DNA from: Nematostella vectensis
Taxonomy: Eukaryota > Cnidaria > Anthozoa > Actiniaria > Edwardsiidae
Direction of reading: 5' to 3'
Assembly (NCBI RefSeq): GCF_932526225.1
Contig: NC_064043.1
Location: 6,253,501-6,317,500, forward strand
DNA: 64,000 nucleotides
Shown here: piece by piece, positions 45,801 to 53,699 of the stretch
Layout of the letters: every line of letters begins with the position of its first letter
Numbering within the stretch: position 1 is the stretch's first letter
Program-made: the position numbers and the translations under genes
Notes under the pieces: model-generated
Databases searched by the model: none
The model's input: only the letters and a program-made list of their open reading frames with translations
Told to the model about the DNA's origin: nothing

Positions 45801-48322
45801 CACTCTATAGTATTTGTGTTGCAAATGTTTCATTGTTCTAGGGGAACACAGACTCTATAGTATTTATGTTCTAAATCAAGTGTTTCATTGTTCTAGGGTA
45901 ACACACACTCTATAGTATTTATGTTCTAAATCAAGTGTTTCATTGTTCTAGGACGAGGAAAATGATAAGGAAACTCCTGAAGAAAAGGTAGGCATATGTT
46001 TTCAAGAATTGTAATTCTTTTTTTCAGACATTCAGGTTGCTCTTGATTTATTGGCTAACAAGTTAGATTAAAGGAAGCAAAATCAAGCTCTAAACAAATG
46101 AGGGTTTTTAGTTCCTCGGCTTGAACTTTAGATTTTACCATAGTGCCATAGCCTACTTTCTCGAATAACACTGCATTTTTGCTCAGAAAACACCAGTATC
46201 ACCTTCAACAGACAACTGTCTAGATGTACACTATCAAAGTTTTAAGTTTCTAAGTTAAGACTTCTCTCTCGAGATTTTGATTTTGAAAATTATAAATAAC
46301 TTGTAAGAAAATAATGAGTTAAGCCTCATGCAAATAGTACCAGCACTGTTGCTCAAAACAGCCCAATAATGCTTGTCTTGTTTGGGTACCCATTTTTTCC
46401 ACACCATGTTGGGAGGTCAACGGAGTAATCGAGTGCATACCTGGCCGATGTTGGCACTGTTTGCACGGGCTTTATGCACAAAGAATTAAAGTCTCTGACA
46501 TAAGGATGAGTACTGTAGGGGTTTAGCATTACTTTGTGGATGTAAACATTTCTCTTCTATGCTTTATAGGAAGACGAAGATGCGAAAAAGGAACCTGAAA
46601 AAGAAGAGACCCCGGGGTAAGTCACCAGTATCTATCAACAGCATTCCCAAGGAATGCTCCATCCTGAACCCTAGCCGGAGTGCATTTAAATAACAGTTAT
46701 CCGTTTATTATTTATTAACCAATACTTTAGCATTTTATCATTGTCGATCCTGCAATTGAAAAAAAAAATAGTATATGCTTAAATCTACACAAGCGAACGA
46801 CACGGCCAAAAAACAACCCAAATTTCACTATACGTGCATGTAGGAGGCGTTCATTGGGTGCCAAAGTTTCTTAATTGTCTTTTAAAACAGGCTTACGAGA
46901 CATTCCCTTTTTTGGCGGTTATCGGCATAGGCCTTTGTAGGTTTGGGCCCGGCAAACACCAGTAATCTCTCTCTGAAATATACGTATTTGCTTTAGGTAG
47001 AGTTACTCCTGTTTACGCCGTTCTCGCATGAATGCAAAAGCCAATTCAAAAGGATGCAACTGTTATGTTTTCTCCGCATGTGTTTTCCGATTCTGATTGT
47101 GTTGCTCTTTCGTTCTAGTCCAGACCATCAAACCCAAACAGGGTTCGATTTTGATATTTTCGCTAACACGAGCTCAAATATTAATAACCAAACGGAGAAA
47201 AAATACAGTAAGAGCTTCGGAAAAAAATTTTTTTTTTTTTAATTTGTAGCCTACCCAATAAATAGCATTTGAGGTTACCTGGGGATTGTCTCTCCATCTA
47301 GCTACAGAAATAAAACTGTTAAAAAATACAAAAAAATACATCAGAGGTAAAAGTTCGCATTGTTGTTTTCCTTTTATACCACTTTGTTTTAACTTTTTAG
47401 AAAAAAGAATAATCGAGAGCTATTCTTTTTTTAAATGGCCCTGAAAAGAGATACGTCTTGTTCAAGTGTACCTCATATTCGAGTGAATAGGGTCAGAGGA
47501 TTAACAAAGATAAGTGAGCTGAATCAAGCCCGTTTTTCAAAAAGCCATTTTTTGCCAGGCAATAATTGCAACAGCACTATTTATAGATGACTTGTTCCAT
47601 CAGTTAGAAGTCTTTTAGCCCAATTAGCTGCACGATTCAAAACAACCTTCTGCCTGTGTAGAAGCAGATGGAGGGGACCTTAAGGGTTATCAATTGTTGA
47701 TCTTGTTTTCTCCACCACATTTTATTAATTTGATCGTGTTATCTCCGCGCAGTGTCGTGTTGCTAAGTGCTGTGCACTTGTGCGCGCTAATGGTAATGAC
47801 TGCGCACCCACTAGTACCTCCACTTAGAACTTAAGCATGTCTGGCTGCGCAGAGCTATTTTTATCAACATGGCCATTTCCTCGGAAAACAACTTTCACTT
47901 GACCGTCTGGTTAGAGGAGGAGACCCCCACCCTTCCCCTGCGCCCAGATTATTGGTGTAAATGGCGAGATTTTAATCCTATTTGAATGATTTACCAAGGT
48001 TGTTTTCGATGTTCCTTTGTGTGACATGGCTCTGGATTAGAGCCTCAACGACCTGTGCGATTTTGACGAGATAGTGTTCTGTTGCGTATCTGGGAAAGGT
48101 CTTTCGTAGGTTTTTTTTTTATAATCTTTGTGTATGTTTTTTTTATAATCTTTGCATGGCATTGCCCTTAAAGCTATCTACAAGGGCAATTTGGGAAATG
48201 GGATCTACATTGGTAAACCCCCCTTCAGGTCGTGACTAACAGTTAGTTTTATGACACGTGACGTCTTTGTCCCTTTTCTTAGGCGGACAACGCGTCGTCG
48301 TGCTGCAAGGAAAGATAACTAG
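30875..48322 (+). CDS. CANX: Calnexin, ER lectin chaperone
   Basis: Nineteen exons: 30875-31027, 31097-31221, 32307-32365, 33569-33633, 34242-34318, 34489-34570, 35669-35737, 36872-37228, 37539-37650, 38463-38575, 39150-39224, 39752-39855, 40187-40232, 40980-41102, 41476-41547, 43729-43773, 45952-45987, 46570-46616, 48283-48322. Total 1,800 bp, 599 aa plus TAG (human calnexin 592). It is a type I ER membrane protein that retains monoglucosylated glycoproteins and recruits ERp57. In order: signal peptide (1 to about 26); acidic linker; Ca-binding lectin domain (about 65-280) with conserved Cys171 and Cys205; P-domain (about 280-415) of KPEDWDE and [19 protein letters not shown] repeats with a second Cys pair; one TM segment (about 495-516, [15 protein letters not shown]); and an acidic cytosolic tail (517-599) ending in the arginine-rich RRRAARKDN, an ER-retention-like end. 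All introns are GT-AG with compatible phase. Introns 3, 11, 13 and 16 carry junction-spanning tandem repeats. Confidence 0.97.
32366..33345 (+). repeat. 39-bp minisatellite duplicating the calnexin exon 3 donor
   Basis: About 25 copies in direct continuity with exon 3. Each repeats the last 37 or so bp of exon 3 (GATGGTGTTGACATAGCTAT...AAGTATGATG) plus GTAAGG. Every unit therefore restores the 5' splice site TATGATG|GTAAGG. Units are 39 bp (13 codons). About nine carry GCTATTTGCTAG with an in-frame TAG instead of the coding GCTATTGCCAAG, including the first unit after the true donor. Confidence 0.95.
33871..33887 (+). repeat. Poly-G tract
   Basis: A run of about 17 G in calnexin intron 4. 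Confidence 0.8.
35801..36594. mobile_element. Mutator-like DNA transposon, non-autonomous, recent
   Basis: The first and last 79 bp (35801-35879 and 36516-36594) are perfect inverted repeats beginning TTCCCTGCTAGCAGAGGCCT. The element is flanked by an exact 9-bp duplication GGGAGATAT (35792-35800 and 36595-36603). Long TIRs with a 9-bp target duplication are the signature of Mutator-like elements. The interior is GC-richer than the host intron and has one short minus-strand ORF but no transposase. Inserted in calnexin intron 7. Confidence 0.9.
36102..36320 (-). CDS. Short ORF inside the Mutator-like element
   Basis: 72 codons. It begins [20 protein letters not shown], with a single C-x2-C pair and then a Lys/Leu-rich helical segment ending in [11 protein letters not shown]. 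It may be a captured gene fragment (Pack-MULE style) or a remnant of element coding sequence. I do not recognise the family, and a complete zinc site is not visible. Confidence 0.3.
   Translation of the reverse strand: MNNKRSKDEFCLVCGINFKTSGQASFFDVNIAQLDSKKMLQNFLVKLDQLFPEEYAKPVNGRLTRLSKERKF
37775..37965. mobile_element. 189-bp MITE family, copy 2
   Basis: Starts TAGCTGTCAAC and ends GTTGACAAATAG in calnexin intron 9. It aligns along its whole length with the copy at 28196-28384, with scattered substitutions. The right terminal bases differ from copy 1. Confidence 0.8.
38080..38352. mobile_element. MITE-like element in calnexin intron 9
   Basis: GCCCGTACCCAGGA near the left end and TCCTGGGTACGGGGC near the right end are inverted repeats about 270 bp apart. 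The interior is G-rich then AT-rich and has no ORF. Confidence 0.6.
39213..39425 (+). repeat. Triplicated exon 11 end plus donor
   Basis: ATGACTTCAATTGTAAGCTT, covering the last 12 bp of exon 11 and its donor, starts at 39213, 39243 and 39335. The second and third copies carry a longer shared extension (ACAGTATTTCCAATAAGTTG). The 30-bp step to the second donor keeps frame and has no stop; the 122-bp step to the third does not keep frame. Confidence 0.9.
39889..39985 (-). mobile_element. MITE fragment, inverted relative to 41662-41835
   Basis: The reverse complement contains CCGTAGCAGGGGGTGGGGCA and CAATATTTTCAAAAATTATA, matching the element at 41662-41835. Only one end is present. It lies in calnexin intron 12. 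Confidence 0.75.
40809..41006 (+). repeat. Triplication across the calnexin exon 14 acceptor
   Basis: Three about 81-bp units. The first two are decayed; the third ends at the true acceptor and continues into exon 14. Shared blocks are GAGTTA...AGT..(T/C)CTGATGG (exon part) and GCAATCTTGCATG.GTATGG plus TCTCCTTA (intron part). Confidence 0.8.
41662..41835 (+). mobile_element. MITE with GCCGTAGCAG ends
   Basis: Begins AGGGCCGTAGCAGGGGGT and ends TCTGCTACGGCTA. About 175 bp with G-rich and C-rich flanks and no ORF, in calnexin intron 15 just left of the larger TA-flanked element. A partial inverted copy lies at 39889-39985. Confidence 0.7.
41859..43633. mobile_element. 1.78-kb TA-flanked DNA transposon, non-autonomous
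   Basis: The ends are CAGTACACCCTGCAGG and, reverse complemented, CAGTACAGCCTGGAAG. Both are flanked by TA (41857-41858, 43634-43635), the target duplication of Tc1/mariner/pogo elements. A subterminal hairpin (GCGTGTAGTTTGGGTGTA, 41906-41923, with 41933-41950) and GCGCG/TACACTCAAA-rich ends follow. The interior has two pairs of internal repeats (about 42240-42390 with 42420-42570; about 43098-43170 with 43285-43350) but no transposase ORF. In calnexin intron 15. Confidence 0.75.
43910..45951 (+). repeat. 48-bp minisatellite ending at the calnexin exon 17 acceptor
   Basis: About 43 copies of a 48-bp unit (GTGTTACAAGTGTTTCATTG then TTCTAGGGGTACACACTCTA then CAGTATTT). A subset are 43-44 bp. 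The last copy supplies the true acceptor TTTCATTGTTCTAG|G of exon 17. Many units keep TTCTAG and others have TTCTTG, so decoy acceptors are abundant. The period is divisible by three, which creates long spurious Cys/Phe/Val ORFs in all frames. Confidence 0.95.
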
Positions 48323-49240
48323 TCCCAGGCTCGGTCTCCGAGGCGTCATGTGTCTTGCCCTCCTCCCCCGCACCAGCAACTGTAGCACCGCTGACCACTA
48401 TGACGTCACTAGAGGCCGCCAGACAGACTTGTCTTGTGAAACGTTCTGTTTGAGGTCGAAGGTGTTGGAGTTTAGTAATCTTGCAGTTTTACTTGGTTTC
48501 TTATCGCCTTCATCTAAAACGATTGCTGGGTATTCGGGACAAAGAGCTCCAGAGACATGTTATCAGGGTTATTTTGTAGAACGTTTTGTTTGTCGTTTGC
48601 CGTGTCTTTGTTTGGCTATTACCACAGGGGGGGTGAACCCTATACTTTAGATTTGATTTCCCCCCCCCGTACCTAGGAGACGTGGTCGTTAGGTATGCCT
48701 TTCAATTTTTTTATAAACTATAAACAGAAAATTAACTGGACTCGCGGAGACGTGATTTGAAACATAAGGTAGTGGATATTATTTTAGTAATTGATCGGGT
48801 ATTCCTATTAATTGTTAATGGAATGTTTTCTGAACGTGTACACCTTGAGTGTGTTTATCATGTCACAAACCATCAAACGAAATAAATGGACCATTCCTTT
48901 TATAAAATCAATGACGGTACCGAACTCGATGCAATGCTTCTCTGTTAGTCTGAAAGCGCTTTGTGTCACATAATTTATAGCATTGTTTTCTAAGATACGC
49001 TCTTGTTCTGTGAACTTTTGTTCAACAAATACGTATTTCCTTTTTTAATATTTTTTTTTGTCGAGTATTGTTGAGGTCCAAAGGTTATCATCTAGGCTAG
49101 TGTGTTTTCGTAGTAGCACTATTTCGTCACGTAGTACAGGTATTTAGTCCAACTGTACACATTTTATTCCGGCGTTGATCCGTAATGTGTTTCAAATAAA
49201 TTTTTCATTGATATTGAACTGATTTGTTGCTGTTGCTGCC
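48323..49240 (+). other. Calnexin 3' UTR and flank
   Basis: No second gene. Two AATAAA signals at 48881-48886 and 49195-49200 give candidate ends 560 and 873 bp past the stop. The 130-codon ORF at 48258-48650 overlaps the last calnexin exon out of frame. Confidence 0.6.
48881..49200 (+). terminator. CANX: Candidate calnexin polyadenylation signals
   Basis: AATAAA at 48881-48886 (in CGAAATAAATGG) and at 49195-49200 (in CAAATAAATTTT). Confidence 0.5.
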
Positions 49241-49299
49241 TTCTTGGTCTTTACCTACAAAAAGGCCCCAGCATCTGTCTGTATCTGTCTATCTGTCTA

Positions 49300-50040
49300 T
49301 GTTGTCCTCGATGACGAAGTTACCAACAGACTAGCCAGAGCAAGCGCCGCATTTGGAAGGCTTCGTAAGAACGTTTGGAAAAGGAGAGGGATAAGAACAG
49401 ATACAAAGATCAAAGTGTATCGTGCCGTTGTGCTGCCTACGCTACTTTACGGGTCTGAAACCTGGACTATCTACAAGCGCCATGCGTTGAAGCTTAACCA
49501 TTTCCACACTACCTGTCTGAGGAAAATTCTCAATGTTCGCTGGCAAGAAAAGATCCCGGATACTGAGGTCCTTGCACGTGCAGGTCTGCCCAGCATTCAC
49601 ACCATCCTGAAACAGTCTCAGCTTCGCTGGGCGGGGCACGTAGCTCGTATGCCTGATGAACGGCTTCCTAAGAAACTTCTGTTTGGTGAGCTTCAGCACG
49701 GAAAACGCTGCAAAGGTGGCCAGAAGAAGAGATTTAAAGACACCCTAAAACTCTCGCTGAAAGCATTCAACATCGATCACACCTCGTGGGAGCTTCTGGC
49801 ACAAAACCGTCAAGGTTGGCGCCGTGTCATTCGCAACGGTGCTGCGGCATGCGAGGCAAATTGGACAGCTGCCGCAGAGGAGCGTAGAGCCGCCAGAAAG
49901 TCTCAAGATCCCAAAGCTGCAACATTACCATGCCCTCAGTGCTCCAGGCTTTTCCGTGCACAGATTGGCCTTACTAGCCATCTGCGCACCCACAAGCGTC
50001 CTTAGTCCCGCTCAGGATGACGGTGAAAATGAAAAATTGA
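49300..50040 (+). mobile_element. 5'-truncated non-LTR retrotransposon (ORF2 C-terminus)
   Basis: The open frame (49244-50005) matches the end of a LINE reverse-transcriptase ORF: the thumb-region motif YRAVVLPTLLYGSETWTIYK, then RKILNVRWQEKIPD and QLRWAGHVARMPDERLPK. It closes with a C2H2 finger (CPQC...SHLRTH; Cys230, Cys233, His246, His250). A (TCTG/TCTA)n stretch at 49273-49299 abuts the 5' truncation. The frame is intact in this part, so the insertion is not very old. Confidence 0.9.
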
Positions 50041-51139
50041 ACACGATGGTCCTCGTCGTAGCGACGGACAAACAACACCCCGTTGTTATTCCTTCTTACT
50101 GTGCATATAACGCATAAAGATATTCTATTTTGGTAAACAATGGAAATTACAGAAAGTATGACGTTAAAGATAGCCTATATTTTTACATTGCGACATTTCA
50201 ACGCAGACTTTATTACGTCGTATAAGATTTTATTTATTTTTCTCGAACATTTCTATTTGCGTTCCCACTCGTGCATAACAACGAAATCCTGTTTTGCAAT
50301 AACGGTAATCTTATTACATTCATTTCCAAAGTACTAGTCTTCATTACAACAAATCCTGAGTGCCTTTTAGTAAAGGGAGCTGGAGGGAACGTAATATTAA
50401 TCAGTCCTATTTTCTTCGCCGTTGAAGATATTGACTTATTTTCTCACCCGAAAATTTCATGGCATTCGTCTGATATAGTTGCACATAACGAATACACACA
50501 TTACATCTGCACCCTTTTTGTCATATTTGCGTTTTAGATTTAATAATTAAAAGTAGAGGTTGAATAATGTATAAAATTCTATACCACCGAGTAATTTCCG
50601 TTGAGGGATGTGGACATAATACAACATGCTCTTGAAACAAGCTTGTGTGGCAGCCGAGAATATGTCTCCATTAACTGCGTCACCTATCACCGCTCCTATT
50701 TACGTCGCGTTAAACGATTTCTCGTCATTTGAGGTCGTGCGTCTATGCGGTGGCACATATCAGAGCCCTTTGGCTTACTCTATCGCATAAATGATCGCGG
50801 CCTTTGGCTTTTTATTATGCGTTAACACGAGGGATGTTTACAAACTGTAGCGGATTTTCGTTGAAACGATTTTTAGCGAGAGTTTAAAAGGTCTTAAAAG
50901 GGGCGCGTTTTTCCGTGCCCTCCGGGACTCGGCTTAAAGTTTGATCTGGCTTAGGCCTGCTTCACCGACAAGGCTATTTCGAGGCTTATCGAGACCTACG
51001 AAGCAGGCAGTTGCTTGAAAACTAATCCCCAGAGATAATCAATTCAAGATTTGATCTAGACTTCACTTATATCCCCTGGCAAAGAAGATCAGTTACAAAC
51101 TGCAGGACCGCGCTGCACAGACGTCTGGAGGAGACAGCT
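50041..51139. other. Intergenic upstream of GPCR 1
   Basis: No supported gene. It must contain the promoter and leader of the GPCR starting at 51140. No clear TATA box or other motif recognised. Confidence 0.5.
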
Positions 51140-52255
51140 ATGGATTTCAACTCCTCAAACGCGAGCATTAACGGCCATGATTGTCCTCAGAGGAGAGAAA
51201 CTCAAGGAGAGATTGCCGCGAAGTTTGTCGCGTACAGCGTTGTACTTGTGGTCGCGCTGATGGGAAATGTACTGGTTATTTGGGTTGTTCATCGCAGTCC
51301 AGGGATGCGGCAAAAGACCATTAACATGTTTATAGTGAACCTGTCGATTGCTGATCTCCTGATGGCTCTCTTCACCATCCCTAGGCTACTAAGCGAGATC
51401 GTCAGCGAGCAGGGCATGTGGCTAGTCACTGGCTTACTAGGTGAAGCGCTCTGTAAACTCACCGTCTTCATACAAGAGGTCGCGACCGCTGTGTCTATCC
51501 AGTGTGTTGTGATTCTTGCTTATGATCGCTTCAGAGCTGTGGTCTACCCGCTACATAGCGCTACAATGTCCACTGCCTCACGCGTGATCACTATTCCTGT
51601 CACCTGGTTAATCGCGTGCATCCTTCACTCGCCCGATTTCTACACTTACCACCTAGAAGTGTACCAGAACCGAACTTACTGTATCTACCAGTGGAGTGAA
51701 GACCAACAGCTTCACTTCCAGATCACAAGGAATTACTACCTGGCGTTATTCTGCATCCTGGCACTGCTCCCAGCTGCGCTATTGGTCGTGTTGTACTCTG
51801 CCATTTGCTACACCTTAGTGAGGCACGGACAACTGGCTAAGATACGTACGTCTATCGCTAATATGGCTCCTACCGCGTACCAGAAGCGTAAAGAGCAAGA
51901 GCACAATGTGATGAGAATGGCTGGCGCAATTGTGATAGGTTTCGCATTGTGCTATGGCCCGTTCAATACTTTTGTCTTCTTCAGGATTTTCGTGTGGGAT
52001 TTTTGGAGCCCTTGTGGGATTGAGGCAATAAACTTTATAGCCCCGTTTTTGCTTTTTTCCAACAGCGCATTGAATCCAATTCTGTATTTCGCGTTCAGCG
52101 AGAACTTTCGTCACGGCATTTGTCGTGTTTTTTCAAGGAAGCCGACCGGGGCGACCTCTTCGAGTAGGTATTGTATCGAAGGTATGAAAAAAGCGCAAAC
52201 TGTTGAAGATAGATTTGTGGAGCTTGAATTGGACAGCACGTTCCATCAAACGTAA
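51140..52255 (+). CDS. Class A (rhodopsin-like) GPCR, neuropeptide-receptor type
   Basis: Intronless, 371 aa. The extracellular N-terminus has NSS and NAS glycosylation sites. Seven hydrophobic segments carry the class A landmarks: Asn43 in GNVLVIW (TM1), Asp72 in LSIADLL (TM2), Cys105 and Cys181 (TM3-ECL2 disulfide), Asp129-Arg130-Phe131 (DRF in place of DRY), Trp156 (TM4), Pro211 (TM5), CYGP at 271-274 (in place of CWxP) and NPILY at 312-316 (TM7). MRQKTINMFIVNLSIADL resembles RFamide, galanin and tachykinin-type receptors, so a peptide ligand is likely but not identified. Degenerate copies of its C-terminal coding segment follow in the 3' flank. Confidence 0.9.
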   Translation: MDFNSSNASINGHDCPQRRETQGEIAAKFVAYSVVLVVALMGNVLVIWVVHRSPGMRQKTINMFIVNLSIADLLMALFTIPRLLSEIVSEQGMWLVTGLLGEALCKLTVFIQEVATAVSIQCVVILAYDRFRAVVYPLHSATMSTASRVITIPVTWLIACILHSPDFYTYHLEVYQNRTYCIYQWSEDQQLHFQITRNYYLALFCILALLPAALLVVLYSAICYTLVRHGQLAKIRTSIANMAPTAYQKRKEQEHNVMRMAGAIVIGFALCYGPFNTFVFFRIFVWDFWSPCGIEAINFIAPFLLFSNSALNPILYFAFSENFRHGICRVFSRKPTGATSSSRYCIEGMKKAQTVEDRFVELELDSTFHQT

Positions 52256-52530
52256 TCATCATAGCGGGAAAATTTCCGTGGGTAAAACCTTAACGTTTAC
52301 AAGCCCTAGAAAAAAAGCAAACTGTACTTGAACGATTCCTGGAGCTTGAATTAGACAGCACTTTGCACCAAACGCAATAATCACTGTCAAGAAAACTTCA
52401 GGCGCGGAAAATGCCTGCGAGATAAACCATTGAAATAATCTTCAAGTTCGCATGCCCTATTTAAAAAAAAGCAGAGTCTTCTTGAAGATAACTTTGTGGA
52501 GTTGGATCTTAGCAGCACTCCGTGGCTTGT
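52186..52530 (+). repeat. Tandem copies of the GPCR C-terminal tail segment
   Basis: The last 23 or so codons of the receptor (KKAQTVEDRFVELELDSTF...) recur at 52309-52380, ending in its own TAA (KKQTVLERFLELELDSTL...), and at 52461-52530 (KKQSLLEDNFVELDLSSTP...). Linkers share TTCAAGTTCGCATGCCCTA-like sequence. CCCTAG directly before copy 2 could act as a splice acceptor. Confidence 0.8.
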
Positions 52531-53689
52531 TTTGATTCCATTAAAAAGGGTAAAACACTTGAGAAAAGAGCAGAAATGTAAGAAATGTGTTCATTTGTTG
52601 AAAGTGGTTTGATTATTTTAGATGGCAAAGACATTTTCATCAAACATGATGGCCGTCAAGAGAGTGCCAGCAGTTTTGAGTGGCGACGAATGGAGATAAA
52701 ACAAGGGTAGAACCTTCAAGTTCGCATTCTGAGAAGCTTCTTTTCAGCAATTTGATTTATCCAAAAGAACAACGCTCACCCAAAACAGCAAATCGACCGG
52801 ATAAACCATGAGATTTGATCTAGGGTCCGTCTATTTATCAGCTTAAGCCGGAGAAAGAAGAATTACAAAACGTAAATTTATTCATTTTACACCTGTGGGG
52901 TTGATTTGTAGATCATATCTTAGGAGACCAAACAGAACAACGCAGATTACCCGTCCGTCTGTGACAGAGTTTGCGTGAACTCCTATGCTCGCGCATAACG
53001 TCCTATGGGCGGCAGTAGATGGATTAACTTGAACGAGGGCCCCAATCCACTCACAAACACCTTGACTGGAAAGAATAAAGTTTCAACTTCTAAACGTTGC
53101 CATGGCAGATGGTTATAGAAATGAAAAGGAAAGAAAAAATATTTCTTTCCTGGTCAGTCTCAATCATGCTACGGGCATGTGTTTACCTCAAATCTAGATA
53201 CGATAGGATAAAATACGGATTTACTCTAAGTGAATAGCTCGTTATTTTCTAAGCAATATTAAACGCTCTCATTGTATCTTCAATGAAAGCATTGTACATG
53301 TACAAAAATTTAAAAAAAGCACTTCGGGTTTACAAAGAAATGTCCCCAAACTCAATTTTGAAAAGAGGTGATGTTTCAATCTTTAAATAATATCAAGCTT
53401 CTGAGTAATGGACCGAATAAAGTAGACGCGGGGAATCACAGGAAATAACAATACTAGTGGTGACGGGAGTAGATCAACGATGGATTAAGATGGAAAATAC
53501 CCTATTAATAAATGCAGTTAGCCAAATGGTCTACTTGCCTTATTATTGTACTAATATGAAGTTAGCCAAATGGTCTACTTGCCTTATTATTGTACTAATA
53601 TGATTAAGGCTAACACTTCATTGTTTTTAATTAAATTTTGTACAAGTGAGCATGACGTCTTCCATAGATCGAGAAGTCATTAATAATGT
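52531..53689. other. Intergenic, no supported gene
   Basis: AT-rich. Holds an AATAAA at about 53073 and a 44-bp perfect duplication at 53516-53603. Confidence 0.55.
53516..53603 (+). repeat. 44-bp perfect tandem duplication
   Basis: Two identical copies of a unit starting AGTTAGCCAAATGGTCTACT. Confidence 0.95.
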
Positions 53690-53699
53690 ATTTTTTCTG

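Noticed and set aside
43858..45860. Several 100-200-codon plus-strand ORFs rich in Cys, Phe, Val and Gly
   Set aside because: They arise from the 48-bp array because its period is a multiple of three, and they occur in multiple frames at once inside calnexin intron 16.
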